From contig JAKUTR010000016.1 in NCBI GenBank assembly GCA_022448725.1, positions 1-54,820 on the forward strand: 54,820 nucleotides of DNA. Direction: 5' to 3'. The stretch comes from SAR202 cluster bacterium. GTDB taxonomy: Bacteria; Chloroflexota; Dehalococcoidia; Lucifugimonadales; VXLM01. Positions 1-9,048 of this stretch are shown piece after piece; the stretch's first letter is position 1, and the number at the start of each line of letters is the position of its first letter. The translations under genes were made by a program, and so were the position numbers. A model generated the notes under the pieces. That model searched no databases. It was not told the DNA's origin and worked only from the letters and a program-made list of their open reading frames with translations.

Positions 1-109
1 GAGCCTCGCTGGGGGTAAAGATACCTATAGCGTCAGGCCCCTACCAGAGTATCGGGATAGGTAAAAATCTAAATCCCCTACTCAAATTCGGCTAATGAAA
101 TGATGGCGT

Positions 110-1429
110 CTACAACTTAACCACATTGTCAGTACTACCAGAGACATTTCTCGTCGCGTTACGGGTGTCGATTACTAGCCTACTGCTACCGACCACCATC
201 TCCCAGTCATAACTGCTGTGGTTTGTGACAACCACAACACAATCAGCAGCCTGCAAGATATCGGCTTCTAAAGTAAGGGAGGAGAGATGCTTCTTACCAA
301 ACTCTAATGTCGGTATGTATGGATCATTGTACTCGACAATAGCCCCCTCATTAGTCAAGAGTTCGATGAGGTCAATCGCAGGGGACTCCCTGATATCTCC
401 AACATCCGGTTTGTAGGCGACTCCTAATACCAGTAGACGCGCGCCTTCCAGGGTCTTACCCTGCTCACCTAACGCACCTACAATCAGGTCACGCACATAC
501 ACAGGCATACTAAAATTGATCTCTTGGGCTAGTTGAACAAACCGAGCAGTGTAGTTCAGGGTGTTTAACTTCCATGCTAAATACTCCGGATCGATGGGAA
601 TACAGTGACCTCCGGGCCCAGGGCCGGGGTAAAACGCCATATATCCAAAGGGTTTTGTCTGTGCAGCTTCTATAACTTCCCACACGTCGATATCAAGTTT
701 ATGGCACATGATTGCTATTTCGTTAACCAACGCGATATTCGTTGCTCGGAAGGTGTTTTCAAGAAGCTTCGCCATCTCTCCCACCTTAGGTGACGAAACC
801 GGGACAACCTCCTCCACCACCGATGCGTAAAGTGCAGTTGCAACCTCAAGACACTCCGGAGCTACTCCACCTACAACCTTAGGAGTATTGGCAACTGTCC
901 AAGTTCGTGAACCAGGGTCTATACGTTCTGGAGAGTAGGCAAGGAAAAAGTCCGTTCCAGGTATTAGTTGCTGTCCCTGTGAAGACTGGAGACGTGGGAG
1001 AATGATCTCTTCAGTTGTGCCCGGATAAGTTGTACTTTCTAAAACAACTAAGGTACCGGCTTGAATCCTAGCAGCAATCTCTTCTGTGGCCGATAAAATG
1101 TGAGACATATCTGGCTCGCGCGCCTCATCAAGGGGTGTCGGAACACACACAACCACGGCATCAACTGAGCTCACAGGTTCATAATCGCTAACTGCACGGA
1201 GCCTAGGCGAAGGTCCAGATACTAGTGAACGTAGTCGGCTCGAAGGTATCTCATCAATATAAGACTCTCCAGCATTCAGTTTGGAGACCTTTTCGGAGCT
1301 AAACTCAATACCAACGACAATAAATCCAGCCTCGGCAAAAAGCGTGGCCAGAGGCAAGCCAACATATCCCAGCCCTACAACCGCGATACGTGCCTCACGG
1401 TTGGCTATCTTCTCCAAAAGAGTAAGCAT
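110..1429 (-). CDS. UDP-sugar (nucleotide sugar) dehydrogenase
   Basis: This 439-residue protein matches the UDP-glucose/GDP-mannose dehydrogenase family, closest in pattern to the UDP-N-acetylhexosamine 6-dehydrogenases (WbpA/WecC/TviB type). Such enzymes oxidise the C6 hydroxyl of a UDP-sugar to a carboxylate with two NAD+, supplying uronic acids for surface glycans. The Rossmann motif VVGLGYVGLP lies at residues 17-26. The middle domain has LLENTFRATNIALVNE, and the catalytic cysteine is C276 in GGHCIPIDP. The C-terminal UDP-binding domain begins near LVLGVAYKPDVGDIRESP. Length is normal. It is the last gene of a minus-strand unit behind a DegT-type aminotransferase and an amidohydrolase, which fits sugar modification. 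No strong Shine-Dalgarno sequence precedes its ATG, so translation may depend on upstream genes. The exact sugar substrate cannot be read from the sequence. Confidence 0.93.
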   Translation of the reverse strand: MLTLLEKIANREARIAVVGLGYVGLPLATLFAEAGFIVVGIEFSSEKVSKLNAGESYIDEIPSSRLRSLVSGPSPRLRAVSDYEPVSSVDAVVVCVPTPLDEAREPDMSHILSATEEIAARIQAGTLVVLESTTYPGTTEEIILPRLQSSQGQQLIPGTDFFLAYSPERIDPGSRTWTVANTPKVVGGVAPECLEVATALYASVVEEVVPVSSPKVGEMAKLLENTFRATNIALVNEIAIMCHKLDIDVWEVIEAAQTKPFGYMAFYPGPGPGGHCIPIDPEYLAWKLNTLNYTARFVQLAQEINFSMPVYVRDLIVGALGEQGKTLEGARLLVLGVAYKPDVGDIRESPAIDLIELLTNEGAIVEYNDPYIPTLEFGKKHLSSLTLEADILQAADCVVVVTNHSSYDWEMVVGSSRLVIDTRNATRNVSGSTDNVVKL

Positions 1430-1480
1430 ATGAGCCAGACTAGCACGGCCTTTACTAGGTGGTCTAGCTCACCTACTCTC

Positions 1481-2347
1481 TTATATGGTCGGTAGTCTCA
1501 GAAGTCGAGCAGCATTGTTATGAGTGATGTCGTTGTAGTGTCCTAGGGATTCGCAAAACTTCTGGAGAAGAGGAAGCATAAAGTAAGATAAACACTCCCT
1601 AAAGGTACCATCCGGGAAGGTACCTCTCCCATCTAGACATGGGCAATCGGTACCCCACAGTAGTTTCTTGCGGTGCCGAGTTACAAAGTCTTCCCCAAAC
1701 GTCTCATCCCTCGATAAGGCGTAGTATCCAGACCGTGCTGAAAGATCACCATAGACGTTTGGATATTCTGTTAAAAGCTGATCGGTCAACCCTCCTGGTA
1801 AAACGGGGCCGAATGGGTAGTCTGAGAATTGAGGGGAGGCCGGGTCAGTTATCGCTGAAGAACTAATGTTGGTCCACCAAGCCATCGCATGTCCAATAAA
1901 GATCGTGTCTGGCAATGATTGCACCACTTTCTTCAAAGCAACAAAGTTTGAGCCGTACACACCCGTGTAATCCATATGGATTAGAACTGGCCATCCAAAT
2001 TGGCCGCATAATTCGTAGATCTCCATATTTCTTGGATGGTCAACTGGGAGAGAGACCTTGTGTTCACCGAATCCACGAACAATTCCAGTTTTCTGGATAG
2101 ATTTGAGCCGCTGTTTCGCATCTGGGTGAGTGGGATCTACGTGGCAAAATGCCACAATATCGTTGGGATAAGATTCCGCACTTGCGATGGCCTCCTCATT
2201 ACTCATAGCCTCATCCAGAGCAGATGAGGAGGGGCCCGGATCAATCGGGAGAACCACCGAGACACCACCGCCGTGTGTGTCTAAATGGCTGCGCACACTC
2301 TCTGCTGATCTTTTCCCCTTATTGATGTGAGTGTGAAAATCAATCAT
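1481..2347 (-). CDS. Amidohydrolase-2 family metal-dependent hydrolase
   Basis: The 288-residue protein is a TIM-barrel amidohydrolase (PF04909 type). It opens with the metal-binding HxH motif in DFHTHINKG. A later metal-site aspartate lies in LLWGTDCPCLDG near the C-terminus, and histidines in VLIHMDYTG and FIGHAMAWW are in the expected places. Members hydrolyse or decarboxylate cyclic and carboxylated substrates, and the substrate here is unknown. The stop codon of the upstream DegT gene directly abuts a GTG (2350) that precedes the ATG used here by one codon, so translation is probably coupled and either codon could serve. It sits between a DegT aminotransferase and a UDP-sugar dehydrogenase, an uncommon combination. 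Confidence 0.85.
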   Translation of the reverse strand: MIDFHTHINKGKRSAESVRSHLDTHGGGVSVVLPIDPGPSSSALDEAMSNEEAIASAESYPNDIVAFCHVDPTHPDAKQRLKSIQKTGIVRGFGEHKVSLPVDHPRNMEIYELCGQFGWPVLIHMDYTGVYGSNFVALKKVVQSLPDTIFIGHAMAWWTNISSSAITDPASPQFSDYPFGPVLPGGLTDQLLTEYPNVYGDLSARSGYYALSRDETFGEDFVTRHRKKLLWGTDCPCLDGRGTFPDGTFRECLSYFMLPLLQKFCESLGHYNDITHNNAARLLRLPTI

Positions 2348-2350
2348 CAC

Positions 2351-3673
2351 TCAAATGCCAGTTGAATCCCTAGTCAGTGAATTTGCGTTTAACGCTATTT
2401 TATCGAACGCGGTCGCATATTCGTTGATTAATTCACCCGCAGGGCGTGAAAAGGAAGGAAGTTGGATCATGTCGTATGGCAACTCAGGATCCTCCGTTAC
2501 TGGCAGCGCAACTGTTTTGTAGTCAAACCTTGGTGCCGAAAGCCCAAGTACTTCCCACAAGATTTCCTCAGTTCCATGATCATTACCAGCAAAGACTGGG
2601 TGCTTATGCAACATACGCTGCAGGCCTTGGGTATGTGGAATACGTGAATCTTTCCTCGCGGGAGATTGTACCTTCGCACCTTCGGCGTTCAGCGCCTCTA
2701 TCAGTCGCTCTCGAGTTATACCAGCTAACTGCTGTGGATGAAACTGAACGAACCCTCGCGAGTATCTTGACTCGACATAGTCAGGGACTGCCGGCACCGA
2801 AAAACCCTTAATTTCAGAAATTGTTTCACCCAGTTTGATCTCATTTTCTTTACGTATTTCCAGGCGTTGGTCCCATTTCTTCATCTGTACAACTGCGATC
2901 GCAGCTGTAACGGTTGCCATTCGATATTTCTCTCCAAAACTGAAACCAGACACACTACTCCATTTAGGATCCGGTAGATCCTTCAATCGCTCGTAGTGCC
3001 CCAGAGTTGCTGCTCGTTGGTAAACTTCTACATCATTGGTCATGAATACTCCGCCCTCACCAGCAGAAGTCAACTTACCATCCTGAAAACTGATCGCCGA
3101 GGAGTCTCCAATCGAGCCAAGCATCCGGCCTCGATGTAGTGTGCCCTGCGAAACAGCATTGTCCTCAACCACCTTTATGCTGTAGTGGCGGGCGATATCC
3201 ATAATCGAATCCAGATCAGCTGGCATGCCTCGCCAGTGGACAACCATTATCGCCTTAGTGCGATCAGTTATTTTCCTCTCAATATCTTGGGGATCCAGGG
3301 TGAGTGTATTAGGGTCGATATCAGCAAAAACTGGGACAGCGCCACATCCAATGATCGGGAGACAGTTGAATGGATGCACAGATGATTGGGTAATAACCTC
3401 GTCACCCGGTACGACACCTACACCAAACAGAGCCGTGCGGAGAGCTGAGGTCCCGCTAGAATGGGCGATTGCATACTTGACTCCCCAACGCACGCAGACC
3501 AAATCCTCAAGCTCTTGAATCGGACCATAACTACCAGAAGCGCTTGATAGACTATTGGTGCGGATCAGACTAGAGACTACCTCCACTTCCTCCTCAGTGT
3601 AAATCGGCCATTGGGTGTAGTAATCATGGTCTTCGGCAGTTACAGCCGAATCTCCGCCAAGAAGTGCAAGCAT
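2351..3673 (-). CDS. DegT/DnrJ/EryC1/StrS-family aminotransferase
   Basis: This 440-residue protein is a fold-type I, PLP-dependent enzyme of the DegT/DnrJ/EryC1/StrS (AHBA synthase) family, usually a sugar aminotransferase acting on nucleotide-bound ketosugars. Visible marks are YAIAHSSGTSALRTAL (phosphate-binding region), DEVITQSSVHPF, the PLP-ring aspartate in VVEDNAVSQGT, and the Schiff-base lysine K200 in ISFQDGKLTSAGEGG. Length is slightly above the usual 370-400 because of a C-terminal tail. It is first in a three-gene minus-strand unit and its stop touches the amidohydrolase start. An AAAGGACGG ribosome site precedes the ATG. A dehydratase or 3-amino-5-hydroxybenzoate role cannot be excluded. 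Confidence 0.9.
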   Translation of the reverse strand: MLALLGGDSAVTAEDHDYYTQWPIYTEEEVEVVSSLIRTNSLSSASGSYGPIQELEDLVCVRWGVKYAIAHSSGTSALRTALFGVGVVPGDEVITQSSVHPFNCLPIIGCGAVPVFADIDPNTLTLDPQDIERKITDRTKAIMVVHWRGMPADLDSIMDIARHYSIKVVEDNAVSQGTLHRGRMLGSIGDSSAISFQDGKLTSAGEGGVFMTNDVEVYQRAATLGHYERLKDLPDPKWSSVSGFSFGEKYRMATVTAAIAVVQMKKWDQRLEIRKENEIKLGETISEIKGFSVPAVPDYVESRYSRGFVQFHPQQLAGITRERLIEALNAEGAKVQSPARKDSRIPHTQGLQRMLHKHPVFAGNDHGTEEILWEVLGLSAPRFDYKTVALPVTEDPELPYDMIQLPSFSRPAGELINEYATAFDKIALNANSLTRDSTGI

Positions 3674-3923
3674 ATGTCACCGTCCTTTGAATCGACTCAG
3701 GTTAGGCCGTGGTCAATCGAACGTCAACGCAGCCTAATAATCTTCAGAAGATACTAATTTAACAATAAATCTGCAGCCTGATTGATTACCTGAAACTCCA
3801 ACCTACGGATGGGGAGTATCTACGGAGGACTATTCGAATAACCAAAGCTAATCGAAATTTCGTTGTATCATATAGCGTGAGGATTGCCGGACGATGCCGG
3901 CAACTTGGAAGGAAAATACCTTC
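3674..3923. other. Divergent intergenic region, DegT unit / secA
   Basis: This 250-base region separates the minus-strand DegT unit from secA. No coding sequence is supported. It holds a 13-base perfect palindrome at 3740-3752 (ATCTTC-A-GAAGAT), a 10-base palindrome at 3853-3862 and a hairpin at 3884-3903. I found no convincing -35/-10 pair, although promoters for both directions must lie here. Confidence 0.5.
3884..3903 (+). other. Leader hairpin just upstream of secA
   Basis: A 7-bp perfect stem (TTGCCGG / CCGGCAA) with a 6-base loop ends three bases before the GGAAGGA ribosome site of secA (3907-3913). It has no T-run, so it is not an intrinsic terminator. It could affect mRNA stability or ribosome access. 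Function is an inference. Confidence 0.4.
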
Positions 3924-6557
3924 ATGTTTAACAAGATTGCCAACCTCATCATTGGTGGCGAAGACCGGGCCATTAAAAGCCTTCAGCCTACCGTTAACAG
4001 AATCAACGAACTCGAAGCGGAGTTTCATCCCTTATCAGATGATGAACTTCGCGCCAAAACCGAGGACTTCCGAAAGTCTCTGAAAAACGGCTCTACTCTG
4101 GAGGATATCCTCCCAATGGCTTTCGCCTGTGTACGGGAAGCATCCGTTCGAACCGTAGCTATGCGCCACTTCGACGTACAACTATTGGGTGGTGTTGCTC
4201 TTCACGAAGGAAAGATTACGGAAATGCGCACGGGCGAGGGTAAAACTCTCGTGGCAACGCTACCTACATACCTGAACGCCTTGACTGGTAATGGCGTTCA
4301 CGTCGTAACTGTCAATGACTACCTCGCGAAGAGAGACTCCCAGTGGATGGGTGCAATATACCACTCCCTTGGATTGACCATTGGTACTCTCCAGCATGAG
4401 TCTGCTTACGTTTACGACCCAACTGTCAGTGACGCGAAACCTGGTTATCAAAACCTGCGACCAGTTAGCCGTAAAGAGGGTTACGAAACGGATATTACCT
4501 ACGGGACGAACAGTGAATTTGGGTTTGACTACCTACGGGACAACATGGTCACCGAAGCAGGTTTAAGAGTACAACGCCCCTTGAACTACGGGATCGTAGA
4601 CGAAGTCGATAATATCCTCGTAGACGAGGCCCGAACCCCCCTAATCATCAGTGGACCAGCAGAAGAATCCCCCAAAGACTACCAACAATTTGCTCGCATA
4701 GTACCCACTCTCAAAGAAGGTGTCGACTACACGATTGATGAAAAACATCGCGCCGTTTCATTAACTGCGGAAGGCATGACTAAACTCGAGAAGTTGCTAC
4801 ACGTTGAGAACTTATATGGTCCAGAAAATTTTCGGCTAGTCCATTTTGCTGAGAATGCTCTTAAAGCCCATGCGATCTACGAGGCCGACAAAGAATACGT
4901 TGTCAAGGATGGCGAGGTTGTTATCGTAGATGAGTTCACAGGTAGGCTCACCCCTGGCCGTCGCTTCTCCGATGGACTTCATCAAGCCATCGAAGCGAAA
5001 GAACGGGTACCCGTCCAACGTGAATCGGTTACCTATGCAAGTATCACATTGCAGAACTACTTCCGACTTTACGACAAACTTGCTGGTATGACAGGCACAG
5101 CAATTACCGAGTCTGAAGAGTTTTGGAAAATCTACAAACTTGATGTCCTGCCCATTCCAACGAATTTGCCTATGGTAAGAGAAGACCAACCTGATCTCAT
5201 ATACAAGGATGAGAAGGCGAAGTATCGTGCCATCGTTGACGAAATAGAACGAAAACATCAGTCAGGACAACCTGTGCTGGTTGGCACAACAGACATTTCA
5301 AAATCAGAAAGCCTCAGCAAGATGTTGTCGCGAAGGAAAATACCTCATGAAGTGCTCAACGCGAAGCAACACGAAAAGGAAGCAGGGATAGTAGGACTCG
5401 CAGGACGAGCAGGAGCAGTCACTGTAGCGACGAACATGGCCGGACGAGGGACCGACATCGTTCTCGGCGGAAATCCAGATATTGTAAATATTCCTGAAGA
5501 CGAATGGAAACGTGAACATCAACGAATTATTGAACTAGGTGGCTTGTTCATCCTTGGTACCGAAAAACATGAAGCTCGCCGAATTGACAATCAGTTACGG
5601 GGTCGATCGGGACGCCAAGGTGACCCAGGGGAATCACGCTTCTACGTAGCCTTGGACGATGCGCTCATGAAACGCTTTGGAGGCGCCCGGATTCAAACAG
5701 TTATGGGTTGGGCAGGACTAGAAGAAGACGCTCCTCTAGAGAATAAGATGGTGACCAAGGCCATTGAAGGTGCGCAGGTAAAGGTTGAAGCACACCACTT
5801 TGACATTCGTAAACATTTAGTCCAGTACGATGATGTTGTAAATACCCATCGTGGGGTTATATATGACCAGCGTAATAAGGTACTTGATGGCGCGGATGTG
5901 AAAGCAAACGTTAAAGCGATGCTAACCGATGAGCTAAATGTCGTACTAGACAGCTTAGTCAAAACGATTCGACCTGAAGAATGGGACATTGATGCGATAG
6001 TCGAGGAACTCCAATCGATAGTTCCGCTTGATGAGGAACTTGGTGATCCAGATAACGTGGCAGAAATGAGGGAGGATGAACTCAGAGAAAAAGTCGTGTC
6101 ACTTGTAGAGAAGCGATACGAGGAGATGGAACAGGTCCTAACCCCCGAGGGTGTACGACACATCGAACGAGAACTCATGTTGCGGGTTATCGACGCTCAC
6201 TGGGTTCAACATCTCACAAGTATGGAAAATTTACGCCAGGGAATCGGGCTTTACGCCTATGGTCAACGAGATCCACTGGTCATGTACAAAAAACAGGGTT
6301 TCGATCAATTCCTGGAGTTGCAAGAACGAATCCAGTCAGATATGGCAAGAATGATCTTCCACTTCCAAATCACCCCGGACCGCGCTAGAAACCAGTCCAT
6401 TATTGGTAAAAAAAGTAACACGGATCCGGCCTCTAAAGATCTCAACGCTAGTCATCGTCCACAGCCAAACGGTGCTACTAGCAACGCAGGTCCAAAGCTC
6501 TCGCGAGCCGAACGCCGAGCTATCGAACGTAAACAAAAGAAAATTCGGAAACGATAG
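3924..6557 (+). CDS. secA: Preprotein translocase ATPase SecA
   Basis: SecA is the motor ATPase that drives unfolded preproteins through SecYEG. The reading frame opens at 3894, but GGAAGGA at 3907-3913 lies about ten bases before the ATG at 3924, giving 877 residues that start MFNKIANLIIGG like other SecA proteins. Walker A MRTGEGKT spans residues 101-108, the DEVD box 226-229 and DEARTPLIISG follows. The preprotein cross-linking region, helicase domain 2 (TNMAGRGTDIVLGGNPD, LRGRSGRQGDPG) and helical wing/scaffold all follow in normal order. The C-terminus ends in a basic tail (SRAERRAIERKQKKIRKR) and lacks the cysteine-rich SEC-C zinc motif used for SecB binding in proteobacteria. It stands alone on the plus strand, followed by an unknown gene. 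Confidence 0.98.
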   Translation: MFNKIANLIIGGEDRAIKSLQPTVNRINELEAEFHPLSDDELRAKTEDFRKSLKNGSTLEDILPMAFACVREASVRTVAMRHFDVQLLGGVALHEGKITEMRTGEGKTLVATLPTYLNALTGNGVHVVTVNDYLAKRDSQWMGAIYHSLGLTIGTLQHESAYVYDPTVSDAKPGYQNLRPVSRKEGYETDITYGTNSEFGFDYLRDNMVTEAGLRVQRPLNYGIVDEVDNILVDEARTPLIISGPAEESPKDYQQFARIVPTLKEGVDYTIDEKHRAVSLTAEGMTKLEKLLHVENLYGPENFRLVHFAENALKAHAIYEADKEYVVKDGEVVIVDEFTGRLTPGRRFSDGLHQAIEAKERVPVQRESVTYASITLQNYFRLYDKLAGMTGTAITESEEFWKIYKLDVLPIPTNLPMVREDQPDLIYKDEKAKYRAIVDEIERKHQSGQPVLVGTTDISKSESLSKMLSRRKIPHEVLNAKQHEKEAGIVGLAGRAGAVTVATNMAGRGTDIVLGGNPDIVNIPEDEWKREHQRIIELGGLFILGTEKHEARRIDNQLRGRSGRQGDPGESRFYVALDDALMKRFGGARIQTVMGWAGLEEDAPLENKMVTKAIEGAQVKVEAHHFDIRKHLVQYDDVVNTHRGVIYDQRNKVLDGADVKANVKAMLTDELNVVLDSLVKTIRPEEWDIDAIVEELQSIVPLDEELGDPDNVAEMREDELREKVVSLVEKRYEEMEQVLTPEGVRHIERELMLRVIDAHWVQHLTSMENLRQGIGLYAYGQRDPLVMYKKQGFDQFLELQERIQSDMARMIFHFQITPDRARNQSIIGKKSNTDPASKDLNASHRPQPNGATSNAGPKLSRAERRAIERKQKKIRKR

Positions 6558-6635
6558 CTCTCCCCCGCCCGACTCAAGCATCAGCCCGGTGAGCAAGTCT
6601 ATTATCTGGCGTGAAAGTCCCTTGAATGGTGTATT

Positions 6636-7352
6636 TTGAAAGACCAACCAACAGAAAAGCTACCAAGTGACTCACGCCAAGTATCCATTGACCACCTCAG
6701 AAATGCATTGACGGCCGGTCGCCCTTGGCCATTCGCACTACTTGAAGCAATGCAAATATGGTCTGTCCCACAGGAAACCTTCAGGCGCCGTAAGTACAAT
6801 TATTTCATTGGAGGGGAAGCTTTCGACTGGGTATTGCTTGCTGAGCGAATGTTTGCCGAGGTAGGCAAACTGATCCCCGTGCCAGAACAGGAATTACTAA
6901 TTTTCCATAGTCGTCTCCCCAAACTGGTTACTGAATCTGATATTCAAACCACCCTAGGTGTCCCTAAGTACCGCGGGTATCTGAATTATCTATACGGGGT
7001 TACTGTTGAGGAGGCTCTTCAACTCGCTGTGGAATTAGAGATACAAAAGGAACACGCGAGTAGAGGTGCTGTTTTTAAGGAAAATTTTTCTGACGAGATA
7101 TTCTCCCATATCTACCACAAGTCACGTGCTGAACTACACGACCTTTTTCTGAACGAAACCGGCCACAGGAAGCTTAAGCGCCTCTCTATGACAGAACACA
7201 AAGAGTTCACATATTGGCTAGCCAAATACCGTTGGCAAAACTCTGATGGAGCAAGAGTAGCCAGTGATACGAACAAAGGGCTAAAGCAACTTCAGCTGAT
7301 GGAACGAGCGTGGCAACACACGCGCAAAAAAGTTCCACTTAACTCAAGTTAG
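6636..7352 (+). CDS. Uncharacterised protein downstream of secA
   Basis: I do not recognise this 238-residue protein. An in-frame stop at 6612-6614 and the absence of any ATG before residue 44 make the TTG at 6636 the first possible start. The protein is soluble, rich in aromatic and charged residues, with no signal peptide or membrane segment. The first 60 residues (LRNALTAGRPWPFALLEAMQIW, read in two pieces) suggest a helical domain. The middle part (YNYFIGGEAFDWVLLAERM, then VEEALQLAVELEIQKEH) looks mostly alpha-helical. It may be cotranscribed with secA, 78 bases upstream. Its stop overlaps by four bases the stop of the convergent dehydrogenase gene. Confidence 0.75.
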   Translation: MKDQPTEKLPSDSRQVSIDHLRNALTAGRPWPFALLEAMQIWSVPQETFRRRKYNYFIGGEAFDWVLLAERMFAEVGKLIPVPEQELLIFHSRLPKLVTESDIQTTLGVPKYRGYLNYLYGVTVEEALQLAVELEIQKEHASRGAVFKENFSDEIFSHIYHKSRAELHDLFLNETGHRKLKRLSMTEHKEFTYWLAKYRWQNSDGARVASDTNKGLKQLQLMERAWQHTRKKVPLNSS

Positions 7353-8245
7353 TGCCCCGAAATCGTCACACCCGCCATCTCTTCAATAAAATTGGAGATC
7401 GCAGAGTGATCAGAATCAGCCTTGCCATCGTTCATAAGGGAACCAATCATCTGCTGAACCAGTGCTGTGACTGGTAGGGGGACGCCCAAATCTGCCCCGG
7501 TTATAAGAGCATTGTTAAGGTCTTTCTGATGCAATCGTATCCGGAAACCAGGATCGAAGTTACCCTCGATCATCATCGTTCCTTTCGCATCCAGAACGGT
7601 GCTACCCGCAAGGCCACCCTTGATCGCCTCGTAGACTACTTTAGGATCGAGTCCCGCCTTAGCAACCAGTACCAGCGCCTCACTCACAGCCTCGATATTT
7701 ATTGCAACAATAATCTGGTTAGCTAACTTAGTCGTGTTACCAGCGCCGTATCCACCACATAAGACGACACTACCACCCATGATTTCCAGAATTGTTTGGT
7801 ATTTGTCAAACACCACCTGAGGCCCACCCACCATGATCGCCAACGTTCCATCTATTGCCTTAGGCTCACCACCACTGACAGGAGCGTCAAGGAACTCAAC
7901 ACCAGCCGCGTCACAAGCAGTACCGATTTTCTGAGACATGCCAGGGGCAATAGAACTCATGTCAATAACAGCACTGCCACTTGCAGCCCCCTCCAGAACC
8001 CCTCCTGGTCCAAGAATAGCTGCTTCTGAGTCAGCTGAGTCAGGTACCATTGTAATGGTTAAAGAGGAGGCTTCTGCGACATCAGCCGCCGATGCTGCCG
8101 CTACCGCCCCTTCATTAACAACCTCTTCAACAGCAGTTCCTACCATGTCGTAGACCGTAAGAGAGTACCCTGCTTTGATTAAGTTCTTCGCCATGGGGCG
8201 CCCCATAATCCCAAGACCAACAAATCCTATATTCTTTTCACTCAT
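7349..8245 (-). CDS. 3-hydroxyisobutyrate dehydrogenase-family NAD(P)-dependent oxidoreductase
   Basis: This 298-residue beta-hydroxyacid dehydrogenase belongs to the family of 3-hydroxyisobutyrate dehydrogenase, tartronate semialdehyde reductase (GarR) and related enzymes, which oxidise or reduce 3-hydroxy acids. It has the N-terminal Rossmann motif GFVGLGIMGRPMAKNL, the substrate-binding DAPVSGGEPKA segment, and the catalytic lysine K173 in GNTTKLANQ. A GTG at 8251 is in frame, but it lies inside the AAGGAG ribosome site at 8251-8256, so the ATG at 8245 is the better start. The gene is monocistronic and converges on the unknown gene after secA. Substrate choice among valine catabolism, glyoxylate metabolism and other C3-C4 hydroxy acids cannot be settled. 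Confidence 0.93.
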   Translation of the reverse strand: MSEKNIGFVGLGIMGRPMAKNLIKAGYSLTVYDMVGTAVEEVVNEGAVAAASAADVAEASSLTITMVPDSADSEAAILGPGGVLEGAASGSAVIDMSSIAPGMSQKIGTACDAAGVEFLDAPVSGGEPKAIDGTLAIMVGGPQVVFDKYQTILEIMGGSVVLCGGYGAGNTTKLANQIIVAINIEAVSEALVLVAKAGLDPKVVYEAIKGGLAGSTVLDAKGTMMIEGNFDPGFRIRLHQKDLNNALITGADLGVPLPVTALVQQMIGSLMNDGKADSDHSAISNFIEEMAGVTISGH

Positions 8246-8570
8246 AATCACTCCTTATTTTCGCGACCTTGCACCCCATCAATAACCCCTAAAAGGCTGC
8301 AACAAGGCCATCTGCATTATAGAGAACGCAAAAGGGCCGTCAAGCCGTCACACAGAGATTAACCTCATGTATGGTCACACCGTTATAAAAGCTATTCTTA
8401 ATAGAACAGAAGTTTATAGTCAGCTAAGTAACACTCACACCTATTTTGGGTGCAGAACAGGAGTCACAACAATAATTCAGGCTTATTTCCCTTGGAGTGT
8501 GGTGACCTGTAAACTGCTAGCTTTGTTATGTTCACGCCACAATAGCGCTCAAGCACCTTAGAGGAAACGG
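8246..8570. other. Divergent intergenic region with no gene seen
   Basis: About 325 bases separate two divergent genes. A 64-codon open frame at 8367-8561 has no ribosome site or recognisable motif and I do not call it. The region is AT-rich in its middle (around 8370-8410) and presumably carries both promoters. I saw no clear -35/-10 pair, riboswitch or terminator. Confidence 0.5.
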
Positions 8571-9005
8571 ATGATAAATACACCTGCAGCAAAAGTTGAA
8601 CTACATTGGGTTAAAGGCTACAACTTCACAGCAAAGGACAACTTCGGACATACCTTAACAGTTGATGCCCCTACCCAACCAAATGATCAATTCGACGGTT
8701 TTAAGCCTACTTACCTTCTCCTGACGGGATTAGGTGCGTGCACAGGTATTGACGTAGTCTCCATTCTCAAAAAGAAAAGACAAGAGGTCACAAGTTTCGA
8801 TGTCAGTGTCCATGGGGAGCAACAAGAGGACTGGCCGAAAGCATGGACACGATTCCATGTGGAATACACCGTTACAGGGCACAACATCAACGCCAAGGCT
8901 GTAGAGCGAGCGATTCAACTGTCAGAGGAAAAGTACTGTTCAGTCAGTGCCACACTAAGCGGATCTGTCGAAATAACCCGATCGTACAAGGTGATATCGT
9001 CCTAG
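8571..9005 (+). CDS. OsmC/Ohr-family peroxiredoxin-like protein
   Basis: This 144-residue cytosolic protein matches the OsmC family (YhfA-like subgroup). These are thiol-dependent proteins that reduce organic hydroperoxides or serve related redox roles. The two family cysteines are present: C57 in LGACTGIDVVSIL and C123 in EEKYCSVSATLSG. The N-terminal strands (VELHWVKGYNFTAKD) fit the fold. A GAGGAAACGG ribosome site precedes the ATG. The next gene, a tyrosine-phosphatase-like protein, follows after 43 bases and may be cotranscribed. YhfA-type members are less well studied than Ohr, so peroxide reduction is a family-level statement. Confidence 0.88.
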   Translation: MINTPAAKVELHWVKGYNFTAKDNFGHTLTVDAPTQPNDQFDGFKPTYLLLTGLGACTGIDVVSILKKKRQEVTSFDVSVHGEQQEDWPKAWTRFHVEYTVTGHNINAKAVERAIQLSEEKYCSVSATLSGSVEITRSYKVISS

Positions 9006-9048
9006 ACGCCAATGCTATGATCTGGGAATCTTAACTAGGTGATTAGGT

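Noticed and set aside
1-109. Tail of a further gene at the window start
   Set aside because: No frame with recognisable coding content or a clear terminator could be supported in these 109 bases.
5693-6178. 161-codon antisense frame within secA
   Set aside because: It is a serine/threonine-rich shadow of the secA coding strand with no independent support.
8367-8561. 64-codon frame upstream of the OsmC-like gene
   Set aside because: It has no ribosome site, no recognisable motif and lies in an AT-rich promoter region.
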